Shown here: piece after piece, positions 1-9,476 of the stretch
How the letters are laid out: every line of letters starts with the position of its first letter
Position numbering within the stretch: position 1 is the first letter of the stretch
Origin: Populus alba
Lineage: Eukaryota > Streptophyta > Magnoliopsida > Malpighiales > Salicaceae
Direction: 5' to 3'
Assembly (NCBI RefSeq): GCF_005239225.2
Contig: NC_133298.1
Coordinates: forward strand, 1,612,001 to 1,676,000
Length of the DNA stretch: 64,000 bases
Notes under the pieces: model-generated
What the model was told of the DNA's origin: nothing
The model's input: only the letters and a program-made list of their open reading frames with translations
The model's database searches: none
Translations under genes and position numbers: made by a program

Positions 1-45
1 GATACAGCTTCAATCGAAACACAGATATTACATGGTTTAAAAGCC

Positions 46-1370
46 TTATTTTTCATCAAGAGATTTTGAAATTTTGTATGTTTTCTTACCAATACGGCAC
101 TCAATCCCGCTGAATTTACAACTAAATACACGTTTCAATATTGATCCCCCAGCACTTGACCTCTTCATTTCGTTTACAACTTCTCTCTTTAAGACATCGC
201 TGACATCCCCCAATGCCCAAGCCAACGATATATGAGGGCGTGGATCCTATTTGCAACATCCAACATAGTACAAGAGTCTTGTAAGATATATACAATCACA
301 CTTAGTAAGAGATGTTCATGGGAATTACTTAATAATTAAGCTCACCTTATAAAATTCAGGAAGATTGTGGAGCTTATACACATCATTAACAGACTGAATT
401 TGCTTGGTAATCTAAAGCATTTGAAACAGAACCAATCATTGTTACATAAAATTATAAAAACTTGTAAGGTGAAGAAACAAATACACAAACAAAATTTGTC
501 AAGCAGCATACCTCAGGTAATCCTCCAGTCACAACTTCTAGTGAAAGAAAGGTGCGTGTCTTGTCATCATTAACAAAAACTTCCCACTTATTAAAGTCAA
601 TCCAATATCTGCTTCGACAAAACATTGTTTCAAGGAAAAAATTTGCATAACCCCATAACAAAAACTTATGCTTAAGCTTATCAAAACTGACCCTTTTTGA
701 AACTGAAGCTTCTGCCGAAGCATAGCAACGACTGAATCAATCTGGTGAACTCGAATCGGCACAGTTCTTCCTAAGCTAATATGGAACTCTCTGCCTAATG
801 CAACTTGTTCAAGCTTGTGATCATCTTTACATAAAATATCAAGAGGAACATCGGCATCAACAACATGAAGACCAGGCACAACTAATGATATCCTGTTCAA
901 GAACTGAACCACTTCCTTCTTCAACGCAGGTGGTATATTAACTGAAATCACATAGTTAAATGAACAAAATTCTCTACTACTCGTTAATTAAAAAAATTAA
1001 CAAGGGAAATATGTAGAAGAAACCTGGAATGTAGACGTGCAAAGCATAGTTGCCTTGAACATGAGGGAAGCTTCTAATTCGACTGGACTGACCATTTAGC
1101 ATGGAATCCAATGCACCTTCATTAACAAACATCAAACAGTTGGTGAGCCAAATAAGAAGAGGACTGATTCTAAAACAAAAGGTAATGAAAGATTGGTTGG
1201 TTACCGAGAGGATTAGAAGGAGTGAGAAGTGCGAGAGGAGGCGGCGGTAAAGCTATGGCCTCTGCTTTTGGGTTCGAAACAGGAGGGACTGATTTCGTTG
1301 TTGGTGGACAAGAGGAATCAGAGTCTGAATCAGATGATGCGTCGCCGTATGAAGCTCTCAGTATTTCCAT
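46..1370 (-). CDS. USB1: U6 snRNA phosphodiesterase USB1, six exons
   Basis: Nuclear 3'-5' exoribonuclease that trims the oligo(U) tail of U6 snRNA and leaves a terminal phosphate, protecting U6 for spliceosome assembly. On the minus strand I read exons 1205-1370, 1024-1116, 692-941, 512-611, 346-411 and 46-246, all with GT..AG borders and compatible phases, giving about 291 residues, normal for plant USB1. The start is the ATG at 1370, followed by an acidic/Ser-rich then Pro-rich N terminus, as in plant homologues. Both catalytic HxS motifs of the 2H phosphodiesterase fold are present: FHISLG in exon 3 and PHISLAW in exon 6, with the conserved stretch RYWIDFNKWEVFVNDD between them. The small 66-bp exon (ITKQIQSVNDVY...) is easily missed. 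No disabling change seen. Exon 4 could start at 611 or a few bases later. Family assignment is very likely; function is by homology. Confidence 0.92.
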
Positions 1371-3600
1371 TCTGCCAAGGAGAAAGAGGAAAGTTGCTGC
1401 TAATCATAGCCACGCTATTTTTAGATTGAATTTTGCACACCGTCCATTTGGTGAAATGCCACAAGGAGTACTTGCAAATTTACATGTTTGAAAGAAACTC
1501 TATGGCCATGGCACATCCTTCGCACTTCAAAACACTAAAAAAAAACAGGGATCTTTTTGCTAGTTAATTGATTTTTGTTATTATGGTTCTCTCTCGGTAC
1601 AAAATTTCAAAGAAAATATTATTGAAAACCACCAAAAAAAACCTTGGACAAAAAACTAGAAAAAACCTAGATACCGAATATGCAGACAAATAAATTGGTT
1701 ATTCTGTTTCATAAAAAAATCAAGGAACGCACGGTTTAAAACGCCAAAATCAAGTGAAGGAAACATACCTAGAAAACCCAGAAAAAGATTTTGTTGAGAG
1801 AAGAACAAAGTTGCTTTATTTCTTCAAAAGTTCAAAGAACCCACCATTGACAACCCTTGAATCAAGGCTGTAAAACAAAATCAGAAAAAACAAAGCCGCT
1901 TATCCATCAATGGTTAATTGGGAAATGAAACGATAGATAAAAAGAAGATTAATGTATGTATCAATACCCTGAAAAATAAAAAAGAGAAACCAAACCCAGG
2001 GCCGAAGGAATATGGTTGTTTGGCGGACTAGGTGCGGTGCCTATGTCTGCAAATTAGGTCTTTGGTAAAGCAAGTGCAGAGAAGAGAACGGGAGAAATAA
2101 TTGAGGAGAGAAGATGGGAATGGCCTCACAATTGTCTTCTTTAAAGAAGAAAAGATGAAGGAGAGGGCCATACGTTCATAATAACATTTAGCAAGCTTGT
2201 ACATATACCGCGCGTTGCTGAGGGACAATTCTTAGCAGCATGAACTGTTATGGCAATGGCAATGGCAATTGACAGTTAAATCTGAAAACATTTGAATATA
2301 GAAGTTTGCTAAAAAACAGACAAATAATTTTGAGATGCAAAATCAGCTTTGTCATGTTGTAGAGAAGCAGCGCTGTTGCAATCCATAATAGCAATGGTGG
2401 TATTCATCTACGTATAAGATCACATTAAAATATCGTTTAGAAGCTCAGGTCGATTCATATTCTTTAAAAATTTAATTTTTTTTTAATTTTTTTTTATATT
2501 TTAAATCTTTTTTGATGTATTAATTTTAAAAAATAATTTTAAAAAATAAAAAAAATATTATTTTGATACATTTCAGAATAAAAAATATTTTGAAAAAGCA
2601 ATCATAATCACAATTCATATCTCCAAACAAACTCTAATCTATATTAAAATTACAATGTTAATCTCAAAAATAAAATAAAACTTCAAAATATTTGCTAAGA
2701 TTATATTTATTGGAGTGGTATTTGTAATGTTTTTCAATTTATTTTTTTATGAGATTATTTTAAATTATAACTCAAATTATGAGTTTAATATGATAACGAC
2801 TTGAATTTTTTTTTTTTAATTATTTAAAGCAAACTTCTTGTTAATTTTACTTTTCATCAAATATATTTAAAAAATAATTTATTTTTAAACAAATTTGTTG
2901 TTAACTTTACTTTTTTATTACTTATATATGATTCCGTGTATGATTTATGATTAAATTCCATATTTATAATCTGGACTTGGTATTTTTTTTTGTAATGTGC
3001 AATAATTAAAAAAATATACTATTGTAATTATATGATAATACTTTTTTATTATTAATGAAAAACTTCAAACTCACTTCAAAATAATAATAATAAAAATCTT
3101 GTCATGTATTCGGATTGTTGCTACATGTTTCATAAAGATAAAATTCAATTGTTTTTGAATAAAAATATAGTCAAAACAATGTCACTGCTTTATCTATGAT
3201 AAAAAAAAAGGGAGAAAATTCACCACCCACTCATATATCTAAGTAAACACCACAATTTGTTTTTATTAAAAAAACTAATACTTATAATTGAAAATATTAG
3301 TTTTGTGGTGCTCCATCATATTCATTACTCTATGGGTTTAATTTTAAAAAAAATATAACTAAGAGAGAAAAATCACAAATGATAATATTTTTATTATTTT
3401 TTAAAGGTCATAAATTTTATATTTTCTCTACTCTTTACGCTGTCTTTTTATTTAAAGCGAACTCCAAATAATAACTAATAGTATATCATTAGCACTATAA
3501 AATTGTTTATTTAAAAAAAAAATGAGTTCTAAGAAGTAATTAATATTATCACTATAAAATTCTCCGAGAAGGACGTATATAATTTATAGTATTATAAAAT
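1371..3600. other. USB1 upstream region and AT-rich spacer
   Basis: No coding sequence is supported. The first several hundred bases presumably hold the USB1 5' UTR and promoter. From about 2450 the DNA becomes strongly AT-rich. The segment near 2460-2640 ends in a sequence resembling the ends of the MITE-like repeats found elsewhere in the window, but its other end is not clear. Short ORFs here look like chance. Confidence 0.6.
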
Positions 3601-3638
3601 TGATATCATGTAATTTTCCTTTTCTTGTCTAAGGGTTT

Positions 3639-3846
3639 TGGGCTAAAACTTCTAGCTCGATCAGTTCATATTAATTTAAGCCAAGCCCTCCGAAATACTC
3701 TATTATTTTCTCGTGGCCTCAAAGAAGGATAAAGCCCACAAAAGATTTAGAGGCAGCCGCAAAAAACCCTAATTCAAATAACTCCTATAAAGCCCTAGAC
3801 ACCATTACATCCCTCGCCATTTGTAGCGCTCACTCTAGAAACCCTA
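3639..3846 (+). promoter_or_regulatory. Telobox plus site II promoter of snoRNA cluster
   Basis: Site II-type elements lie at 3639-3644 (TGGGCT) and 3733-3738 (its reverse complement). A telobox AAACCCTAA is at 3764-3772, a TATAAA at 3786-3791, and a further AAACCCTA-type box near 3839-3846. This combination is typical of plant promoters for ribosomal-protein and snoRNA genes. It sits directly upstream of the C/D-like units starting at 3916, on the same strand. Motifs are seen; promoter function is inferred. Confidence 0.7.
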
Positions 3847-3915
3847 GTCTTTTTTTTCCGAAGATACACTTGCCGTTTCTTAAACAAAATTTGGTATTTC
3901 TAGAGATAGGAGAAG

Positions 3916-4048
3916 AAAAGAGAAAGATTACTATGACGACTCACGAAATTCAAGCTCAACAGACCGGAATGCAGGGTTTTTCTCTGTATTTATGGAGAAA
4001 AACTTTGCGTGTCGATATTCCCGCTGAACTGAGTGATCTTTCTCTTTT
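3916..4048 (+). ncRNA. Box C/D snoRNA-like unit 1, 25S rRNA complementarity
   Basis: The ends form a perfect 13-bp inverted repeat (3916-3928 with 4036-4048). Inside it are a C-like box ATGACGA at 3933-3939 (one mismatch to RUGAUGA) and a D box CTGA at 4029-4032, each 3-4 nt from the stem. A second, internal 9-bp hairpin (GTTTTTCTC with GAGAAAAAC) lies in the middle. Just after the C box is TCAAGCTCAACAG, complementary over 13 nt to the plant 25S rRNA segment CTGTTGAGCTTGA as I remember it. The putative role is guiding 2'-O-methylation of 25S rRNA in the nucleolus. The D' box is not clear, so I cannot name the target nucleotide. A 41-codon ORF opening at the C box is probably coincidence. Confidence 0.6.
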
Positions 4049-4079
4049 AATTTCGTGATTTTTTTCCCTTTTTTGAAGT

Positions 4080-4182
4080 GAGATTACAAGGAGGATTTTC
4101 AGCTCCCTCTTCTGATTTAAAGTTGAGGAAACTAGCTGGCCGAATCGAACCAATTTATTTACAGCCATCACTGAGTAATCTC
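4080..4182 (+). ncRNA. Decayed box C/D snoRNA copy, paralogue of next unit
   Basis: About 90 bp here match the unit at 4276-4380 closely. There is a perfect 8-bp terminal stem (4080-4087 with 4175-4182), D' CTGA at 4112-4115 and D box CTGA at 4171-4174. The C box position reads AGGAGGA (4089-4095) instead of GTGATGA, two or three changes from consensus. The guide before D' (AGCTCCCTCTT) is unchanged, while the guide before D differs from the sister copy. Likely a tandem duplicate that has lost or is losing C-box function. Confidence 0.5.
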
Positions 4183-4275
4183 TTTTTTTTTTTTTCAATT
4201 TTTTTCAATTTTCAATTTTTTTTTCCAATTAAAATGGCTATAATTTTGATTTTCTTTTGCTGTTGTGGGAATTTC

Positions 4276-4380
4276 GGAGGTTACAGTGATGAATTACAGC
4301 TCCCTCTTCTGATTTAAAGTTGAGGAAACTAGCTGGCAGAATCGAACCAATTTAATTAACGCCACCACTGAGTAAACCCC
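4276..4380 (+). ncRNA. Box C/D snoRNA, possible 18S rRNA guide
   Basis: C box GTGATGA at 4286-4292, D' CTGA at 4309-4312, C'-like TGAGGA near 4320 and D box CTGA at 4368-4371. The flanks GGTTAC and GTAAACC can form a short terminal stem. The guide one base upstream of D' contains GCTCCCTCT, complementary over 9 nt to AGAGGGAGC in 18S rRNA (recalled from memory). The fifth nucleotide upstream of D' would face the first G of that GGG. The architecture is canonical; the target assignment is tentative. It is the intact member of the tandem pair with 4080-4182. Confidence 0.68.
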
Positions 4381-4490
4381 GTTTTCCCTGGATTTGATTT
4401 GATTTGTTTTGATTTTGATTATTTGGTGATTCAGATGTTGTTGTTGATTATGATGAAGCAATAATATTATAATCCAACACTTGATCCGAG

Positions 4491-4584
4491 ACATTAATTG
4501 TTCAGTGATGCCTAAAATTGAATGCTTCTGAATCTGCTATTGATGTGTTCCTGGTGCCTTTTGTTAGAAACTGAAGGCATTAAT
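4491..4584 (+). ncRNA. Candidate box C/D snoRNA
   Basis: Box order is correct: C-like GTGATGC at 4505-4511 (last base off consensus), D' CTGA at 4528-4531, C' TGATGT at 4541-4546 and D CTGA at 4571-4574. The flanks ATTAATTG and CATTAAT can pair with one bulge. I could not match either guide (TTGAATGCTT before D', TTTTGTTAGAAA before D) to an rRNA segment I remember, so it may be an orphan guide or a chance arrangement supported mainly by its neighbours. Confidence 0.48.
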
Positions 4585-4631
4585 TACCTTGTTTTGCTAA
4601 CAATAACACTAACAGTTCTTGCTTTGCTAAT

Positions 4632-4786
4632 TTTGCGCACGATCAGATTTATGGATTTTGCAAGTGAGCTCTGTGTCCCCTCCAATTTGATTTCTTTGTA
4701 GTACGATCAGATTTAATTTCCAATTTAATTTTGCGCACGATCAGATTATGGATTTTGCAAAGTGAGCTCTGTGTCCCTCCAATTTG
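4632..4786 (+). repeat. Direct repeat, ~58-bp unit, two copies
   Basis: The segment at 4632-4690 is repeated at 4730-4786 with three single-base indels. Both copies contain GCGCACGATCAGATT and GTGAGCTCTGTGTCCC. They are separated by about 40 bp that itself repeats ACGATCAGATT. It lies between two C/D units and is not itself C/D-like. Confidence 0.8.
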
Positions 4787-4930
4787 AGCTCTGTGTCACT
4801 CTTCTTAATCTTGATAATGTGTTGTGGCATTCCTATCTACGCAACATGAATTCAAGGTTAAAGTTTCCGTTCAAGAATTCAACACAACTCTACATGCTGC
4901 TGTTGAGTTATGATTTCCATTGTTTCTTCT

Positions 4931-5030
4931 GAATCATCAAGTGATGAAATTGGAAAAATCTTAGGACACCTTCCTACATAGCTTTCTAAGCTATGGATGA
5001 GAATAAAAAATTTCCATTCTGATGATGATC
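4931..5030 (+). ncRNA. Box C/D snoRNA with 14-nt 25S rRNA guide
   Basis: The C box is GTGATGA (4941-4947) and the D box CTGA (5019-5022). They are enclosed by a perfect 7-bp terminal stem, ATCATCA (4933-4939) with TGATGAT (5023-5029). A C'-like GGATGA lies near 4995-5000. The 5' guide ATCTTAGGACACCT (4958-4971) is complementary over 14 nt to AGGTGTCCTAAGAT of plant 25S rRNA as I remember it. Such a long match next to well-formed boxes makes this the best-supported snoRNA of the cluster. The D' box is degenerate (CTAC/CCTA after 4971), so the methylated base is uncertain. Expected role: 2'-O-methylation guide with fibrillarin, NOP56, NOP58 and the 15.5K protein. Confidence 0.77.
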
Positions 5031-5049
5031 TTCGGGCCATGTTTAACGG

Positions 5050-8000
5050 CAAACGAAATGGGTTATCTGGTTTTTTTAAAAATGAATTTTTTTTTATTTA
5101 AATTAAAAATATTTTTTTGTTTTTAATATTAATATTAAATATTTTAAAATCATAACAAGTACTTAAAAAATTATTATATTGATATTTTTACAAGTAAAAT
5201 ACATTTTCAAAACACAAAAAAAAAAAAAGTCATTACGCTTCCTTTCACTACGATCGGTTAAAATGCTCGTACATACACTTTGCCTAGGTCTTCCATGTTC
5301 CCTTCGATTCATGGCATGTTGCTAGCCGCAAATGACTTCTTCTCACGTCTGATGATTTTTTCCATGATTCGTGATATTGCTTATAAAGGACTTCGAGCTT
5401 GCCGTTTTCCGTTATAGACTCTAATTTACTAAACCATAGCACATGAAATGGGCTCCCACACTCACGTGATCAAAGTTGAAATTGACTCCATCTCAAAATT
5501 GATGCATGTGAAGTTCTGAAAATGACCTCACACGGTCTGGGCTAATAAAATATCAAGGAATCTGCCGTTGGTCTTCGTGGGCTGTGGGGCCTAGCTGTTA
5601 GACAATCATTGAGCGTTTTAAAATGGGCCTAAGTTGGGCCTATTTTATCTACTTACCTGCACTCCACTCATATAAAAACCATTCATTGTAGATAGTGGCT
5701 GAGCCCATGATTAGATATACCAACTCTGTTTTTTCTTTTTATTATTATTTTTATGCTGTGTTGTTTTTATTTATACGCTGCCCTAGGATACCAACATGAA
5801 TTATTTTCATTCTTGTATTTATCTTAACTGTCAAAACTATTTTTTGGGTTTTTTTCTTATTTGTGGAGTTTAAAATCTTTCTCAATTAAATCTTAACCGA
5901 ACTATTTTTTCACAATTTAAATTTAAATTTGATACAGTAATACGAACAAATTCATGTACATAGTCCGGGTTAAGATTGTTCTTTTTGTATTGAATGCTAA
6001 GGACACACGTGTCAAGATCAGGTCGTTTCATGAAAAGATAAGGTGAAATCCAATACAAGAATGTTCAAGTCAAAGTTATGATTTGGCCACTAGGGCGCAG
6101 AAAGCTAGTTAAGTGAGACTTTTGGCGCAACTGCCCAACCGCCAACCACGATCATGGGGTAGGAAAAGCGAGCTAGCTCAGGGATGCGGTCACATGATCC
6201 ACATCCATCATGCTATTGCTCGTAAGCATCGTTATCAGACCAGATTTAAAGGTTGTTCTGGTTTGAAGTAGGTTTTAAGTTATGGAAATTAATTTGGATT
6301 AATTCTAAATTAAATTGAAAAAAATTAAAAAAATATTTGAAGTTTTTAATATTTTATATAAAAAAAATAAAGAAATAATTCATATGAATATAAACTTTAC
6401 ATATTATAAAATAATAAAATTTAAAAATTTATTTCAAAAAGTTTTTTTATTCTATATTGAAAAAATATTTTGTTAGTATGTTATTATTTTAAGCTTGAAA
6501 TATTTAAAGTAAAATGATTATTTATACCACATTAAATAGTTTCAAATTTTTTATTGAAAAAACTTTTTTATTGTGAATATAGAGTATATATATTAAATAG
6601 TTTCAAATTTTATATTGAAAAAAATAATATATTTTTTAGTGAACATAGATTATATATAAAGTTTCAAATTCCATATTGAAAAAATAAAACATTCTTCTAG
6701 TATTTATATAATGGACTTTAAAAGGAATTAATAATCAACTAAAAAATTTATATAAAAAAAGTCCCTAGCTAGAAAAAAAACACATTAAAAAAATAAATCT
6801 CAACCGATTTTTTGTTAGGTTGCTTGGGTCATATATCAACTAAGCGAGTCAATTAAGTTTTATAGTGTTTTTACTTCATTTCCTAATTTTTTAACCTATT
6901 TAAATTGGTCTAGTTATTAAATTAACCCGCTGCGCGGTCTAAATTTAATAACAATGCTTGTAGGGTGAAGTTCGTGTAGCCCCTTGAAAACTTGTTTTTT
7001 CAATTGACAATATTGCAAGAAGTTTATGTGTTTTTTTTTTAAAAAAATTAAAAAGAAAATCTGTTTCTATCATATGAATTATAATGTAATGTTATTGTGC
7101 TTCAGGTGTATACATGGTGCGTAGTTAATGGCTAAATTACTACTTAAGTTTTTATTTATTTATCATTTCTTTTTCTTACTTTTCATCTTTATATAAGCTA
7201 TTTTTTTTTTATCGAGAGAAACAGAAAAAAATTGAAAAAAAAACTGCAATAAAATGCTTCTTTAGATTATAAAAATAATATAAATTATTTTTTGATATCT
7301 CATTAATTTAATAAATTAAAATTTTGTTGAAATGATTATTTAACATACATCAAAATTTTATGACTAAATAGTTACATGTTCAAATCTCACCACTCTTACT
7401 CTATTTTCTAATAAAAAACTAATTAATAGCATAACGTAGTGCTAGTCCATATAAATTAATTTTAAGCCTAAAAACCTTCACTTTAGATAGTATGTAAAAA
7501 ATAATATAAATTATATTTGATTTAATTTAACAATTTAAAATTTTATATTAAAATGATTCTTTGATAACCTAATAGCTAAAATCATTATAATTAATAACCA
7601 CATTATAATTAATTGCACAATAATTAAATCGAGTTAGGGCAGGGTACGATAACACTAAACTCTTGGCTGACATGATTTGAACTTGTTCAATTCATTTTTT
7701 TTTAAATATATATTATTTATTTTTTTATTTTAATAAAATAAATTCATTTCAACTCTTGATCTAAGACTTCTAAGGTGGGTTTAATAATTTTTATAACAAA
7801 AAAAAACCAATTAAAACACTAATTGCATGCATCCATAACTCAACACCGAGTACATTTCAAGACAATCAAAGACATAAATTTAGTTTTCAAACAAGAATCA
7901 TACCACTATAATAATCAATATATAAGAATTATTTCAATCTAATATAAAAAAAAAGGGGGAAAAAATAAAAAATGACAATCTACACGCGTTGAAATTTGGC

Positions 8001-8500
8001 CTAAGTCTAACCTATATAAGAATGATGATGATAATTAATGGATTACGCACTATACAAAACCATGTTCTCTTAACTTTTTGCCAGCAGAATCATGGCCAAA
8101 CGTGGTCAAGAAGAAAACTACGTCTTTCCTTAGAATTTAATTTACATTCATCAAATCCCACAGGCCTTATAAAATCTAAAACAATAAAATGCTTGGTGCC
8201 ATGAGAACAGTACTAAGAACTTCGCCAGAAAAGTCAAGAAAAGTTTCGTTGCCTTTACTTTCCAAGCCAACAATTTTCTTCCAAACTTCATCCTTAACCA
8301 TTCACTAACTCGATTGGAATTATTACATGATAAGAACAAGCTATAGCCCCATGAATCTGAAATATTTTAGTTGGAAGTCGGTGGTGCAATATCGTGAAGT
8401 AGTGCTTAAATGGGAGTGTAAAATTCTACCACGTACACATCGACACGCGCACCATTTTCAAAAGGTAAAAACATTCACGAGGGACCCTATGTCTCCATCA
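5050..8500. other. AT-rich intergenic region
   Basis: No gene is supported in about 3.4 kb. The sequence is mostly A/T homopolymer-rich stretches with stops in all frames. The one distinctive site is the paired site II element at 5621-5641, listed separately. Confidence 0.6.
5621..5677 (+). promoter_or_regulatory. Paired TGGGCC site II boxes with TATA, orphan promoter
   Basis: Two TGGGCC boxes about 10 bp apart (near 5624 and 5635) are followed at about 5670 by ATATAAAA. Spacing and composition resemble plant site II promoters of housekeeping or RNA genes. No convincing gene follows within the next few hundred bases. Confidence 0.4.
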
Positions 8501-8508
8501 ATGCCCAA

Positions 8509-8516
8509 TATAAATA
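8509..8516 (+). promoter_or_regulatory. TATA box of glycine-rich protein gene
   Basis: TATAAATA lies about 110 bp upstream of the chosen ATG at 8619, a usual distance for a plant TATA box with a short 5' leader. Confidence 0.5.
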
Positions 8517-8618
8517 TCATAATGTCCTTCCATGGGTGATCACAAGTCATAACCCGACTTTGATCTCACGTTGCCTCTTCACACGCAACTTGAAGAAGCA
8601 ATAGCCACTAGAAAAACA

Positions 8619-9436
8619 ATGCTGCCCACTTTATTTCATTTCACGCTGTTTCTCCTTTCTTTTAATACTGCTGGAGGTTCCTTTGCTCGTAATACTGGTG
8701 GTACGTCCAAGAGCGCTGTAGGTGACAGAAAGGTGGTCGTCTCTCCTGAAATGTCTACAGGACCGAATGGAGAAACCGGTTCCAGTACAGGAGCTACTGG
8801 TTCCGAACATGGGCCTAACTGGGACTATAACTGGGGGTGGGGTTCTAGTCCAAATGAAGGATGGGGTTACGGGTCTGGTTCGGGGCGGTCACATAATGGG
8901 TTCGGGAGAGGTTTTGGGTTTGGGTTTGGTTCTGGAAGCGGGTCGGGATCAGGGTATGGTTATGGGTCTGGAAGTGGTGGCGCTCAAGGTGGCGGGTATG
9001 GTGCTGGAAGTGGGTCCGGTAATTCTGCTGGTGGTGGCATAGGTGGAGGAAGTGGCGGTGGTAGAGGTTTTGGGTATGGGTTTGGTCCTGGAAGCGGGCC
9101 GGGCTCAGGGTATGGTTATGGGTCTGGAAGTGGTGGCGCTGATCATGGTGGCGGGTATGGTGCTGGAAGTGGGTCCGGTAATTCTGCTGGTGGTGGCATA
9201 GGTGGAGGAAGTGGCGGTGGTAGAGGTTTGGGTATGGTTTGGTCTGGAAGCGGCCGGGCTCAGGGTATGGTTATGGGTCTGGAAGTGGTGGCGCTGATCA
9301 TGGTGGCGGGTATGGTGCTGGAAGCGAGTCCGGTAATTCTGCTGGTGGTGACAGGGGTGGAGGAAGCGGCCATGGCTTTAGTGGCTATGGGACACACTCA
9401 CCATCCGACTCCCGTCGAAGAACCAACCATGGGTGA
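8619..9436 (+). CDS. Secreted glycine-rich protein, frameshifted in last repeat
   Basis: I chose the ATG at 8619 because it opens a typical signal peptide (MLPTLFHFTLFLLSF followed by small residues), pointing to the secretory pathway and probably the cell wall. The preceding in-frame ATG at 8571 would bury it. After a short Ser/Thr/Gly linker and a Trp-rich patch (NWDYNWGWG), the protein is built from three long Gly/Ser/Tyr repeats of about 52 residues, at DNA positions about 8910, 9066 and 9225. In the third repeat four separate single bases are missing from G, T and C runs within about 50 bp, shifting the frame. The reading frame resumes at about 9239 and ends at 9436 with SPSDSRRRTNHG. 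Without the shift the unshifted frame reads on to 9476 in non-glycine sequence. Structural glycine-rich protein is the likely class; the exact family is unknown. Confidence 0.65.
8910..9370 (+). repeat. ~156-bp coding tandem repeat, three units
   Basis: Three units begin near 8910, 9066 and 9225, each encoding alternating GFGYGFG, GSGSG and GNSAGG blocks. Units 2 and 3 are almost identical apart from four single-base gaps in unit 3, which suggests recent duplication or gene conversion. Confidence 0.85.
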
Positions 9437-9476
9437 TGGAGCTGGCTTGGAGTCCATGCGTGCAGGTCTTTGTTAG

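Noticed and set aside
3870..4058. 62-codon ORF (contains MTTHEIQAQQTGMQ)
   Set aside because: It overlaps a structured C/D-like RNA with a 13-bp closing stem, and its internal ATG coincides with the C box. No protein family is recognised.
4819..4897. Possible H/ACA snoRNA hairpin with a terminal ACA
   Set aside because: GTTGTG/CACAAC can pair and ACA follows, but no H box and second hairpin are convincing, and no pseudouridylation pocket could be defined.
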